Of a stretch of 64,000 bases of DNA, positions 54,893-63,554 are shown piece by piece (the stretch's first letter is position 1; each line of letters opens with the position of its first letter). The notes under the pieces are model-generated. The model worked only from the letters and a program-made list of their open reading frames with translations, did no database searches and was not told where the DNA came from. The translations under genes and the position numbers were made by a program. The stretch covers positions 1,674,001-1,738,000 of the forward strand of contig NZ_AP022834.1 of NCBI RefSeq assembly GCF_013394385.1. Direction: 5' to 3'. This DNA is from Kocuria sp. TGY1127_2 (GTDB taxonomy: Bacteria; Actinomycetota; Actinomycetes; Actinomycetales; Micrococcaceae).

Positions 54893-55837
54893 TCAGTGGC
54901 CGTCCCGTGATGCGGAAGCAACACCGGGGCCCCACCAGGCCTTGTTCTTGAAGTGCTCCACGGTTTCCGGCTCGGGAACGCACTCATTGGTGATTTCCCC
55001 GATGCCTTCCACACGAACCGTGACCTTGTGACCAGCTTTGAGCCAGAATCGGCGGGGCTTCTTGGACATACCCACGCCGGCGGGGGTTCCGCAGGCGATA
55101 ATGTCCCCGGGCTCCAGAGTCATGAAGGTGCTGAGATACGAGACGATCTGAGCCGGGGTGAAAATCATGTTGGCGGTGGTGCCGGATTGCATGACCTCCC
55201 CGTCCACGAGGCATTCGATCTTGAGCCCCTGAACCGGATCGACCTGGTCCCTGGAAACGATGTGCGGCCCGAAAGGCGTGCTGTAGTCCCAATTCTTCCC
55301 CTGGAACCATTCGCTCGTTCGACCCTGCCAGTCGCGGACGGAGACGTCATTGAGCAGCGTATAACCGGCGATGGCCCCGAGCGCGTCTTCTTCATTGACA
55401 CGCCGCACAGACCGACCGATAACCACACAGAGTTCGGCCTCGTAATCGATTTTGGTTGACTCCGGAGGCATCGCAATGGGGTCATCCGGACCCACGAGCG
55501 AATTCGAGAATTTGGTGAAGACGGTGGGGTATTGAGGCAACTCCGCCCCGACTTCTTCGGCATGATCATGGTAGTTCAGCCCGACGCAAAGAATCTTCCC
55601 GGGCTGCATGGGCAGCACATCGATCATCGAACGCACATGAGGCAATTCGCCCTGGCCGAGATTCGAATAGAACTTCTCCCGGGCCTCGTCTGAGCCTTCT
55701 CTGAACAGGCTGCTGTCCACCACGCTGGCGGGACCGACATCCCGCAGATAATAGCGCTTGCCCGCAACCTCCACCCAGGTATACAACCCGGTCTGCTGAT
55801 CGAACAGGCTCTCGACGTACGCGCGCCCCAGTTTCAT
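54893..55837 (-). CDS. fumarylacetoacetate hydrolase family protein
   Basis: FAH-fold enzyme of 314 aa that would hydrolyse or decarboxylate a beta-diketo acid. The metal-binding glutamates sit in DYEAELCVVIG, with further motifs ILCVGLNYHDHAEE, LLNDVSVRDWQ, KNWDYSTPFGPHIV and IIACGTPAGVGM. Family members include acylpyruvases and 2-hydroxyhepta-2,4-diene-1,7-dioate isomerases, so substrate is open. It lies 39 bases after the DUF6504-like gene, on the same strand, and might share its transcript. Confidence 0.92.
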   Translation of the reverse strand: MKLGRAYVESLFDQQTGLYTWVEVAGKRYYLRDVGPASVVDSSLFREGSDEAREKFYSNLGQGELPHVRSMIDVLPMQPGKILCVGLNYHDHAEEVGAELPQYPTVFTKFSNSLVGPDDPIAMPPESTKIDYEAELCVVIGRSVRRVNEEDALGAIAGYTLLNDVSVRDWQGRTSEWFQGKNWDYSTPFGPHIVSRDQVDPVQGLKIECLVDGEVMQSGTTANMIFTPAQIVSYLSTFMTLEPGDIIACGTPAGVGMSKKPRRFWLKAGHKVTVRVEGIGEITNECVPEPETVEHFKNKAWWGPGVASASRDGH

Positions 55838-55876
55838 CGCTCAACCACCTCACGTGACAGAAAACTCCGTTTCAGG

Positions 55877-56191
55877 CTACAGGTTCTCCACCACGTTCCA
55901 TCCACCCGTGACGCGATTTCTTTCCAGATGCAGGGTCCTCAGCTCGTCATCCTTCACCGCGCCCCGACGACGCCGAGCCCCAGCCGGAAGATCCACCGTC
56001 ACCTGGACCTGCCACATCTCTCGATCCACCAGGTACGGACACAAATCTTTCGGGGCGCGGTCGACCTCGGTCCACCACGCCCGTCGCTCGTACCACCGGA
56101 CAGGGTCTGCCGCTACCCTGTAGCGATGACCGTCGATCTCCACGCGCAGGGGTTGCCCGGCCGTCGTCGTCATAACCTGAGTGTTGAGCAC
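55877..56191 (-). CDS. DUF6504-like protein behind a LexA box
   Basis: Protein of 104 aa resembling DUF6504, a short actinobacterial family usually encoded with imuB and dnaE2 in SOS mutagenesis cassettes. Features are the opening PLRVEIDGHRYRVAADPVRWYERRAWW and a C-terminal LHLERNRVTGGWNVV. It starts with GTG 56191 behind AGGAGG. A perfect LexA-type palindrome lies upstream, over the predicted -10. The usual partners are absent; dnaE2 is 17 kb away in this window with a nearly identical box. Family call is moderately certain, regulation better supported. Confidence 0.65.
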   Translation of the reverse strand: MLNTQVMTTTAGQPLRVEIDGHRYRVAADPVRWYERRAWWTEVDRAPKDLCPYLVDREMWQVQVTVDLPAGARRRRGAVKDDELRTLHLERNRVTGGWNVVENL

Positions 56192-56208
56192 AACGCCTCC
56201 TAGCTCTT

Positions 56209-56249
56209 ATTCGAATATATATTCGAATCCTAGGAAGGGCGACTGACAA
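56209..56249 (-). promoter_or_regulatory. LexA box and promoter for the DUF6504-like gene
   Basis: ATTCGAATATATATTCGAAT (56209-56228) is a perfect palindrome whose core TCGAATATATATTCGA differs from the dnaE2 box at one base. On the minus strand TTGTCA (56244-56249), 17 bases, then TCGAAT (56221-56226) make a promoter overlapped by the box. Confidence 0.8.
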
Positions 56250-56259
56250 CTTAAGCGAG

Positions 56260-57714
56260 TCAGCTTTCCAGGACCTCCGAGACCCTCGTGATCGGCGCCT
56301 CGGCAGGAGCCTTGCGGGTGCTCCGGCGGATGGCTTCGAAGACCACGACCACTAGGACGTTCGCGACCAAACCGATGATCCCTTCGCTGATGGCCCAAGG
56401 CAGTGTCCACCAGAAGGTGTATCCGATCACGATCGCGAGCCCCACGACCGCGCCCGCCAGAATCGACGAGGCTCCGATCTTCTTCCGGAGTAGCAATGCG
56501 GCCGCGATCGCGGGGGCCAGCTGGTCCAATCCAGAGAAGGTCAGGAGCAAGAGATTCGCCAAGAGGTCCGGCATTACGATCGAGAGGAATAGGGCCAGAC
56601 CGGTCGCCACGACGACCGTGATCTGCGTGATTGTGAACTGGGCTTTCTCGGATCGGGCACGCGCCAGGTTGCGGGAGACCAGAGTGCTGATGGCAATGAG
56701 CAACGAGGCCGAAGGGACCATCGCCGTCGCGATTCCGGCCACGGCGGCAACGCCCATCAGCCAATCCGGGAACATTCCCGAGGCCAGCTCCAGCAGAGAA
56801 CTGTCCGGATCCGCGTTGCTTCCCAGAACCACCAGAGCCACATACCCCACGACCAGGGGCATCACGATCAAGGTGTTGTAGAAAGGAAGCCACAGGTAGT
56901 TCCGTCGGAGCACCGTGGAATTCCGCGCGGACATGATCGGGGGCCAGTTGTGCGGCATGGTCGCAAAGGCCACGCCGATGGCGCTGATCGCCATGTTGGA
57001 GATGTACCAGGGAATCCCGTATTCCTGTGTGCCATGGACCGAAAGCATCTCCGGCATCTTTTCCCGAACTATCTCGAAAGCATTGGTGAAGCCGCCGGTG
57101 TAGTGGATGGGAACCGCGATGCAGATGACAAAAAGCATCACGATCATCAGTACGTCCTTGAAATACGCGGTGGTCGCCACTCCCCTCAGCCCGGACCACA
57201 GGACGAATGCCACGACCAGGACGAAAGCGATCACCATCGACCACGCACCCATCGAATGGTTGCCCGTGACCAGCTGGACGATCAGGCCAAGCCCCGTGAT
57301 CTGGAGCTGGAGATACGGCAATAAGAAAACGACGCCCGAAATCGCCACCAGAATTCCCAAGGCGCGTGAGGAATACGCGTCTTCCAGAAAATCGGCTTGC
57401 GTGAGGTGTCCACGGGAGCGGGTTATGCGCCAGATCTTGGGGGCCAGGAAATACAGCGCGAGATAGCCCAGCGGGACGTAGGGCATCGAGTAGAACGATG
57501 CCGCCCCGCCGGAAACCACGAGTCCGGCGGTTCCCAGGAAAGTGAAGGTAGTGAAGACCTCTCCGGCTTGCAGCAGCCACGTGGTGGCTACGCCGAATTT
57601 ATGCCCGCCGACGGTCCACTCCGCGAGGTCGAGATCGGGTTTGCGTCGACCCATGAAGCCGAGCAGAGCAATGACGAGGATTCCGCCCAAGGCGACCCAT
57701 GCGATGGTGCTCAT
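56260..57714 (-). CDS. sodium:solute symporter family protein
   Basis: SSS-family transporter, 484 aa, with about 13 membrane helices. Recognisable segments are WTVGGHKFGVATTWLLQAGEVFTTFTFLG near the start and MVPSASLLIAISTLVSRNLARA in the middle. Presence of an upstream DUF3311 protein is typical of the MctP-like monocarboxylate/pantothenate branch. The ATG shares ATGA with the DUF3311 stop. Third gene of the M20 hydrolase operon. Confidence 0.92.
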   Translation of the reverse strand: MSTIAWVALGGILVIALLGFMGRRKPDLDLAEWTVGGHKFGVATTWLLQAGEVFTTFTFLGTAGLVVSGGAASFYSMPYVPLGYLALYFLAPKIWRITRSRGHLTQADFLEDAYSSRALGILVAISGVVFLLPYLQLQITGLGLIVQLVTGNHSMGAWSMVIAFVLVVAFVLWSGLRGVATTAYFKDVLMIVMLFVICIAVPIHYTGGFTNAFEIVREKMPEMLSVHGTQEYGIPWYISNMAISAIGVAFATMPHNWPPIMSARNSTVLRRNYLWLPFYNTLIVMPLVVGYVALVVLGSNADPDSSLLELASGMFPDWLMGVAAVAGIATAMVPSASLLIAISTLVSRNLARARSEKAQFTITQITVVVATGLALFLSIVMPDLLANLLLLTFSGLDQLAPAIAAALLLRKKIGASSILAGAVVGLAIVIGYTFWWTLPWAISEGIIGLVANVLVVVVFEAIRRSTRKAPAEAPITRVSEVLES

Positions 57715-58028
57715 GACTGCTCACCCCGGTTTTCCTGTGCTTCCGCACGCCGCACGGCTTGGTGGTCGAGGAGTTCTTCGTAGGAAGAATCCGTCCGAGT
57801 GAATTCCACGATCGCCAAGACCAAACTGATCATCAGGCTTCCGGGGATGCAGGTCCACCACATGATCGTCGGCAGGCCGAGGAACAGATGGGGTCCGTTG
57901 AGGATGGGCAGCCATTGGAGGACGAACGCGGCGAGCACGGGAGCCAGACACACGCACCACCACAGTGTCTTGCGACCGGTCGATGCTTTCCGCCGACGGC
58001 CCGCCGTGGCTTGCTCGGAGGCACTCAT
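57711..58028 (-). CDS. DUF3311 domain-containing membrane protein
   Basis: Small protein of 105 aa with two membrane helices (WWCVCLAPVLAAFVLQWLPILNG and TIMWWTCIPGSLMISLVLAIVEF). DUF3311 proteins are encoded just before SSS symporters and are thought to be their small partner. The start ATG at 58028 overlaps the hydrolase stop by one base (TGATG). It links hydrolase and symporter into one translational unit. Confidence 0.88.
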   Translation of the reverse strand: MSASEQATAGRRRKASTGRKTLWWCVCLAPVLAAFVLQWLPILNGPHLFLGLPTIMWWTCIPGSLMISLVLAIVEFTRTDSSYEELLDHQAVRRAEAQENRGEQS

Positions 58029-59236
58029 CAGGACTCCGTTCGCGCGGTCAACAGACGTTGACGCTGATCGGGGTCGGCGGCCATGTCGATCGCGGTCCAG
58101 CACATCGCCGTACCGCCGTCGATCACGGCCCGGTCGGCGCTCGGGCTGACGCAGTATTGGGCGAATTCGGGCTGGTGACATGTCGCACCGTCCGCCTCAA
58201 CGTAAATGCTGGGGTGTATTGCCGGAATTTCGAGGGATACGTTGGCCATGTCGGTCGATCCGGCCTCGCGGATGCGCTGGTCCATCGGGGCGTCCGTGAA
58301 TACCCGTCCGAGGGCTTCCGCGTTGCGCCGGTAGGCGGCAACCATGGGATCGTCGTTGCGGAATTCCGAGAATGCGGGCCATTCGTCTTTGATCTCGACG
58401 TCGCAGCCTGTGGCCACGGCTCCGGCTTCGAAACAGCGGATCATTTTCTCTTTGACCCCGCCCGGGCCTTCGAGCTCTGCGATCGTGTTGGCGCGAGCGT
58501 CGTAGAGCAGCGACGAGTGATGTGGCACCACGTTGGGAGCATCGCCCGCGGAAGTCACGATCCCGTGCACGAGTTCGCCGGGCCTAAGATGTTGACGCAA
58601 CAGGCCGATGGCGACCTGCGCAACGGTTGCGGCATCCCCAGCATTGATGCCCTGGAAGGGAGCCATGGCCGAGTGAGCAGGACGGCCGGTGTACTTCACT
58701 TCCAGATCCACGACGGACCGTGTGAGGTGGCTGGCGTGTTCTTCGCTCCCTGGGTGGACCATCATGGCGGCGTGGACGCCGTCGAACACTCCCGCGCGCA
58801 GCATGAAGATCTTGCCTCCGCCGAATTCTTCGGCAGGGGTCCCGAAAACCTTGACGGTGATTCCGATCCGATCGGCCACCGAAGCGAGTGACAAACCGGC
58901 CAGCACACCTGCGGAAGCGATGATGTTGTGCCCGCAAGCGTGCCCCACCCCGGGCAGCGCATCGAGCTCGGCGCAAATGCCGATGATGAGCTCGCCACTG
59001 CCGTAGCTGGCGACGAAGGCGGTCTCCAGGTCGGCGACTCCGGTTTCGATCGAGAATCCGTGATGCTTCAGGAGATCGACCATTTTCCGGGAAGTTTCGA
59101 CCTCTTCGAAAGCCACCTCCGGTTCCGCATGGATGCTGTGGCTCAAGGACAGCACCTCGCCGGAAACACTCTGGGCGGTTCGTTGGGCGGACTTCTTCGT
59201 CTCTTCGACGTCGGCGACGACGCTTTGCGCAACCAC
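58028..59236 (-). CDS. M20 family metallo-amidohydrolase
   Basis: Zinc peptidase/amidohydrolase of the M20D type (hippurate/p-aminobenzoyl-glutamate hydrolase-like), about 402 aa. ICAELDALPGVGHACGHNIIASAG holds metal ligands, as does the AEEFGGGKIFM segment. The GTG at 59236 is preferred because AGGAGG lies 5 bases before it. The next genes code for a DUF3311 protein and a sodium symporter, suggesting uptake of the substrate or product of this enzyme. Confidence 0.9.
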   Translation of the reverse strand: MVAQSVVADVEETKKSAQRTAQSVSGEVLSLSHSIHAEPEVAFEEVETSRKMVDLLKHHGFSIETGVADLETAFVASYGSGELIIGICAELDALPGVGHACGHNIIASAGVLAGLSLASVADRIGITVKVFGTPAEEFGGGKIFMLRAGVFDGVHAAMMVHPGSEEHASHLTRSVVDLEVKYTGRPAHSAMAPFQGINAGDAATVAQVAIGLLRQHLRPGELVHGIVTSAGDAPNVVPHHSSLLYDARANTIAELEGPGGVKEKMIRCFEAGAVATGCDVEIKDEWPAFSEFRNDDPMVAAYRRNAEALGRVFTDAPMDQRIREAGSTDMANVSLEIPAIHPSIYVEADGATCHQPEFAQYCVSPSADRAVIDGGTAMCWTAIDMAADPDQRQRLLTARTES

Positions 59237-59340
59237 TGCGCCTCCTCGAATCGTGATCTGAAACATAGTCAGACTAAGCAGGAGGAGTGCGGCGACAGAA
59301 ATGCCTCGCCGTGGCAGAGCAATTATTACCTCGACACGAC

Positions 59341-59375
59341 GTGGGCGGGAGGGGATTCATCCCCGCCCCGCCCAC
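59341..59375 (-). terminator. hairpin after the downstream terC gene
   Basis: GTGGGCGGG and CCCGCCCAC arms with a second inner stem GGGGAT/ATCCCC, 20 bases beyond the stop. No T-run follows. Confidence 0.6.
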
Positions 59376-59395
59376 GCGAACCCGCGTCGGTCGGC

Positions 59396-60595
59396 CTATT
59401 TCTCTAGGTGGTCCTGGTGCCGCCCATGAGCCCGGGTCAGCAGATCCCGGAATTTGGCTTCGGAGTCGATCAACTGGTCCTTTGTGCGATCAGGAAGTCC
59501 CGCAAGTTTCTTCTGGTATTCCGTGAGCCGCCCGTGCAGCTCGGAACGCTTCTCCTCCGAGGCGTCCTCCGGCAAGTCGAGATAGTCGCTCGCGGCCTTC
59601 TCGGTGCCGCTGATGATGCGCAATGCGCGGCCCTTCGGGCTGTACAACGAAACCAGGACCGTCAGCACCAGGACCCCGATGATCACGCCCAGTGACATTC
59701 CGATACCGACCTCGATCACATGTACCGGCTCGCCGTCGTTGATAAAGGGCAGATTGTTCTCGTGCAACGCATGCAGGATGAGCTTCACACCGATGAACGC
59801 CAGAATGATGGACAGGCCCCACGAAAGATAGATCAGACGATCGAGCAGACCGTCGATGAGGAAGTACAGCTGGCGCAGTCCCATGAGCGAGAAGGCCGTG
59901 GCCGTGAAGACGATGTAGGGCTCTTGGGTGAGACCGAAGATCGCGGGGATCGAGTCGAGAGCGAATAAGACGTCGGTGCCGCCGATGGCCACCATGACCA
60001 GAAGCATCGGCGTCATGACCTTCTTGCCATTTTCGAGGGTGAACAGTTTGTCACCGTCGTAGTTCTCACTGGTGTGCATGAAGCGTTTGGCGAGCCGAAC
60101 AATAATGTTGTTCGCCTCGTCGTCGTCTCCGGTGTCCGCGACCTCACCCTTGATCAGGTTCCCGGCGGTCAGCAAGAGGATGATACCGAACAGGTAGAAG
60201 ACCCAGGCCCAAGCGTTGATCGCGGCCGCACCCACGAAGATGAAGGCCGTTCGGGCGATCAGGGCGAAGACGATGCCGAAGAGAAGCACCTTCTGCTGAT
60301 CGGCTCGGGGCACTTGGAACGAGGCCATGATGATCAGGAAGACGAAAAGGTTGTCGACCGACAGTGCTTTCTCGGTGATGTACCCGCCGTAGTATTCTGC
60401 GGCGAACTGACCACCGTCGAAGGCCATGATCACCAGCCCGAAGAGCAGAGCAATACCCACGTAGACCGCGGACCATACGGCCGCTTCCTTGATCGTGGGT
60501 TCGTGCGGCTTGCGCACGTGAAAAAAGAAGTCGTAGGCCAAAAGGGCCAGAATGACCACGAGGGTCACGACCCACTGAATAGCGGTAATCTCCAC
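59396..60595 (-). CDS. TerC family membrane protein, second copy
   Basis: TerC/Alx-type membrane protein, about 399 aa, with nine or so helices; the family exports Mn2+ or helps load metalloproteins. Family motif segments FFHVRKPHEPTIKEA, EKALSVDNLFVFLIIM and FALDSIPAIFGLTQEPYIVFTATAFSLMGLRQLYFL are intact. It starts with GTG 60595 (VEITAIQW) behind AAGGAG; the frame upstream runs through the riboswitch and is not coding. It is a close paralogue of the gene upstream and carries an extra 60-residue charged C-terminal tail. Confidence 0.92.
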   Translation of the reverse strand: MEITAIQWVVTLVVILALLAYDFFFHVRKPHEPTIKEAAVWSAVYVGIALLFGLVIMAFDGGQFAAEYYGGYITEKALSVDNLFVFLIIMASFQVPRADQQKVLLFGIVFALIARTAFIFVGAAAINAWAWVFYLFGIILLLTAGNLIKGEVADTGDDDEANNIIVRLAKRFMHTSENYDGDKLFTLENGKKVMTPMLLVMVAIGGTDVLFALDSIPAIFGLTQEPYIVFTATAFSLMGLRQLYFLIDGLLDRLIYLSWGLSIILAFIGVKLILHALHENNLPFINDGEPVHVIEVGIGMSLGVIIGVLVLTVLVSLYSPKGRALRIISGTEKAASDYLDLPEDASEEKRSELHGRLTEYQKKLAGLPDRTKDQLIDSEAKFRDLLTRAHGRHQDHLEK

Positions 60596-60600
60596 AGGAA

Positions 60601-60742
60601 CTCCTTGTGCGTGCGTTGAACGGCACAAGTCTCTCCCCCACGTGTGCCGACGGCCGATGCCGCCCTGTGACGTGGTCCGTGCCCGGCCAGGCTTCTGCGC
60701 CTGACGTATTGACGTGCACGGTCTTGAGGGATACTCCCTTGC
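60601..60742 (-). ncRNA. yybP-ykoY manganese riboswitch before the second terC
   Basis: Minus-strand leader with GCAAGGGAGTATCCC, ACGTCAGG, GAAGCCTGGCCGGGCACG and GGGAGAGACTTGTG in order, the yybP-ykoY core. CTTGTGC at its 3' end (60623-60629) can pair with GCACAAG beside the AAGGAG ribosome site (60601-60610), suggesting translational control. Confidence 0.88.
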
Positions 60743-60812
60743 TTCACTAGACAACCCTACGGGAGGCCAGGTCCTTAGTCCATGTGCTCCGTGCCTCGCC
60801 TCCCGGACGATC

Positions 60813-61820
60813 TCATTCCGCCGGGTTCTCTCGCGCTTCCCGCCGCAAGGCCCTGCCCTTGGGGCTGTAGAGCGACGCCAGCACCGTGATGGCAAGCACG
60901 CCCACGATCACGGCCAGGGAGATCCCTGTGGTGATCTCGAAGACGTGTACCGGCTCGCCGTGGTTGATGAACGGCAGGTTGTTCTCATGGAGCGCGTGGA
61001 GCATCAACTTGATTCCGATGAAACCGAGAATCACGGCAAGACCCCAGGACAGGTAGATCAAACGATCCAGGAGCCCATCGATAAGGAAGTACAGCTGACG
61101 CAGTCCCATGAGCGAGAAGGCCGTGGCCGTGAAGACGATGTACGTCTCCTGCGTGAGGCCAAAGATCGCGGGGATCGAATCCAACGCGAACATGATGTCG
61201 GTCAGGCCGATCGCGACCATGACCAGAAGCATCGGCGTCATGACCTTTTTGCCGTTTTCGACGGTAAAAAGTTTGTCACCGTCGTATTCGTCCGTTGTCT
61301 TGAGGAAGCGCTTCGCCAAACGAACCATCACGTTATTGGCCTCGTCGCCGTCCCCGCCGTCCTTGACCTCGTCCTTGACCAAATTACCCGCGGTATAGAT
61401 CAGGAACAGACCGAAAACGTAGAACAGCGCGGCCCATCGATCGATGGCCGCGGCACCGATGAAAATGAAAAGCGTTCGCGCGATCAGTGCGACGACAATG
61501 CCGAAGAGCAAGACTTTCTGCTGGTCGGCCCGAGGGACCTTGAAAGAGGCCATGATGATCAGGAAGACGAACAGATTGTCCACGGACAAGGCTTGTTCCG
61601 TGACGAATCCTGCGTAGTACTGAACGGCGAAGTCGCCACCGTCCCAAAAGAAGATGAAGAGCCCGAAGAGGAGGGCAACCGCGACGTAGAACGAAGTCCA
61701 CAGGGCGGCTTCCTTGATCGTGGGCTCGTGAGGCTTGCGAACGTGGAAAATGAAGTCGTAAGCGAGCAGGGCCAGGATCACGACGATCGTCACGATCCAT
61801 TGAAGAGATGAAACTTCCAC
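60813..61820 (-). CDS. TerC family membrane protein, first copy
   Basis: TerC/Alx-type membrane protein, 335 aa, starting with GTG 61820 (MEVSSLQWIVTIVVILALLAYDF region) behind AGGAGG. Conserved segments IFHVRKPHEPTIKEA, EQALSVDNLFVFLIIM and the GLTQETYIVFTATAFS stretch match its neighbour almost residue for residue, so the two arose by duplication. A riboswitch precedes each copy. Probable role is Mn2+ export under excess, inferred from riboswitch class and family. Confidence 0.93.
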   Translation of the reverse strand: MEVSSLQWIVTIVVILALLAYDFIFHVRKPHEPTIKEAALWTSFYVAVALLFGLFIFFWDGGDFAVQYYAGFVTEQALSVDNLFVFLIIMASFKVPRADQQKVLLFGIVVALIARTLFIFIGAAAIDRWAALFYVFGLFLIYTAGNLVKDEVKDGGDGDEANNVMVRLAKRFLKTTDEYDGDKLFTVENGKKVMTPMLLVMVAIGLTDIMFALDSIPAIFGLTQETYIVFTATAFSLMGLRQLYFLIDGLLDRLIYLSWGLAVILGFIGIKLMLHALHENNLPFINHGEPVHVFEITTGISLAVIVGVLAITVLASLYSPKGRALRREARENPAE

Positions 61821-61824
61821 AAAG

Positions 61825-61962
61825 CCTCCTTGTGGGCACGGAAAACCTCACAAGTCTCTCCCGCCGCTCACACCCGTATCACGGGGGCTGCAGCCTCGTG
61901 CCCGGCCAGGCTTCGGCACCTGACGTGCTGACGTTCACGAGATCGAGGGGATACTCCCTTGC
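61825..61962 (-). ncRNA. yybP-ykoY manganese riboswitch before the first terC
   Basis: Same conserved blocks in the same order: GCAAGGGAGTATCCCC (5' end at 61962), ACGTCAGG, GAAGCCTGGCCGGGCACG, GGGAGAGACTTGTG (61849-61860). CTTGTG can pair either with the 5' CAAG (P1 helix) or with CACAAG (61829-61834) overlapping the GGAGG ribosome site. Confidence 0.9.
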
Positions 61963-62094
61963 TCAGAGTGCAACTGTACAGGCATCCCCGCGCCTTCCGA
62001 GCAGGTTTTCGGCTCGAGTGCGCCGCATTCGGGATGATTCGGTACCCTATATAGCGAGGTCACCCACCGATTTCGAGAGAAGGTCACCAGTCCC

Positions 62095-62367
62095 ATGAGC
62101 ACTCCTTGGATCCGCGCCCGCCGCTACATCATCGGAGCAATTTTCGTCGCCGGAGCCGCATTCTTCGTCTGGAGCATTCCCAGCGACGGAACCGTCGGCC
62201 AGTTCGTTGACTGGACCATCGGGTTCTTGCTCGTATGGGCCGTCCTCCTGGCCCTTGCCGGAATCTACGCCGCCGCCAAACCAACCCGCGCCGAAAAGGA
62301 AGAACTGCAGCACTTCCAAGCCATCGAGGGTTCCCACAGCGCCGATCGCGCGCAGCTGTCCAAATAG
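62095..62367 (+). CDS. small membrane protein, 90 aa
   Basis: Unrecognised short protein with two predicted membrane helices (YIIGAIFVAGAAFFVW and WTIGFLLVWAVLLALAGIYAA) and a charged C-terminal tail. GAAGGT lies upstream of the ATG and a strong terminator follows, which supports a real gene. It is divergent from the terC units. No function is proposed. Confidence 0.7.
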   Translation: MSTPWIRARRYIIGAIFVAGAAFFVWSIPSDGTVGQFVDWTIGFLLVWAVLLALAGIYAAAKPTRAEKEELQHFQAIEGSHSADRAQLSK

Positions 62368-62387
62368 ATCTTCCGATAGAACGCACG

Positions 62388-62418
62388 AGAAACCCCCGGG
62401 GGCAGAACCCCGGGGGTT
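62388..62418. terminator. bidirectional rho-independent terminator
   Basis: AAACCCCCGGGG pairs with CCCCGGGGGTTT around a 6-base loop, with T-runs on both strands. It serves the small membrane protein gene and the convergent LLM gene. Confidence 0.92.
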
Positions 62419-62443
62419 TTGTGTACGACCCCGAAACCCGCTT

Positions 62444-63469
62444 CTAGAGCCGTGGCTCCCACCCCAGTGCCGGGCCGATCTTCGTCGCACATTGTTCGAG
62501 AATGTGCCGCCAGTCCGAGGGCTCGAGTTCGAACGGCAGCTCCACGATGAATTCGTCTGCGGCCTCGAACGAGGGATCGGATCTCAGCTGCTCGACGATC
62601 TGTCCGGTGCTTCCCATCCGGTCCATCGCTATGATCGTCTTCTCCCCCAAGACCTTTCGGGTTCGAGGCGTGCGACGTTGGACGTATTCCTCGTAGCGAG
62701 CGCGCTGTTCAGGTGAGGTCTCATCGGTCGGGACGACGACGCGCGCTTGCGCAACCCGGCCGGGCCTCTGCTCCGGCAGGGCCTCACGATAAGCACGGAT
62801 CAGAGCGGCCTGGGCGGCATCGAAATCGCGGATGCCGTTCTCCGTCGAACCGATGTTGCTCACCAACAAGCCCAGACCCGTCTCGCCGGCCCATCGTGCG
62901 GACTTCAACGACCCTGAACCGTAGGAGAGCCTCTCGACCAGGCCCGGACTGAGAGGCTGAACCGTCTCGGAATCGAAGTTCCCGCCGAAGCCTTCGTACG
63001 GTCCGACGTCGCGGATCTTCTTCCCTTGGAGGAGGCCGATCAGACGCATGATCCTCTCGTACCCGTAATCATCCGCTTCCCAGCCCGGACCGAATACGGT
63101 CCTGTTCACGGCGTCATCGAAGCGCGGCGGGTGAACGCTCAGCCCGGGACGGAGCCTCCCGCCGGTCAGAAGATCAGCAACCCCCAGGTCCTCGGCCAAT
63201 CGGTACGGATTCTCGAATTCGAGGGGAATCACTGCGCTTCCGAGCTCGATCCTCTCTGTGGCCTGCGACAACGCACCGAGCATGACGCCGGGAGCCGTGA
63301 CCCCGTACTGCATGTGGCGTGTACGCAACCACCCCGAGTCGAACCCCAGGGTCTCGGCGTGGCGAAAAAGGTCGATCGCATCTGCGAACCCCTGGGACGG
63401 GTTCTCCGGGCTGAACGGAGCGATGTGGAGGAATCCGAGGTGTTTGAGGGGAGAACCGTTGGCAGGCAT
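62444..63469 (-). CDS. LLM class flavin-dependent oxidoreductase
   Basis: Luciferase-like monooxygenase fold, 341 aa. HLGFLHIAPFSPENPSQGF and DSGWLRTRHMQYGVTAPGVMLGALSQATERIELGSAVIPLEFENPYRLAEDL segments, in that order, are typical of the N-terminal barrel that binds FMN or F420. Substrate is unknown. AAGGAG precedes the ATG. It lies downstream of a CoA-ligase gene on the same strand, 85 bases away. Confidence 0.88.
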   Translation of the reverse strand: MPANGSPLKHLGFLHIAPFSPENPSQGFADAIDLFRHAETLGFDSGWLRTRHMQYGVTAPGVMLGALSQATERIELGSAVIPLEFENPYRLAEDLGVADLLTGGRLRPGLSVHPPRFDDAVNRTVFGPGWEADDYGYERIMRLIGLLQGKKIRDVGPYEGFGGNFDSETVQPLSPGLVERLSYGSGSLKSARWAGETGLGLLVSNIGSTENGIRDFDAAQAALIRAYREALPEQRPGRVAQARVVVPTDETSPEQRARYEEYVQRRTPRTRKVLGEKTIIAMDRMGSTGQIVEQLRSDPSFEAADEFIVELPFELEPSDWRHILEQCATKIGPALGWEPRL

Positions 63470-63554
63470 GCGACTCCTTGAGAACCGGAAACAGTGCGTA
63501 TCTACATCTCAACCGTGAGCGTACCGAACTATTCCGCCTGCCTCCTGCGGAAGG

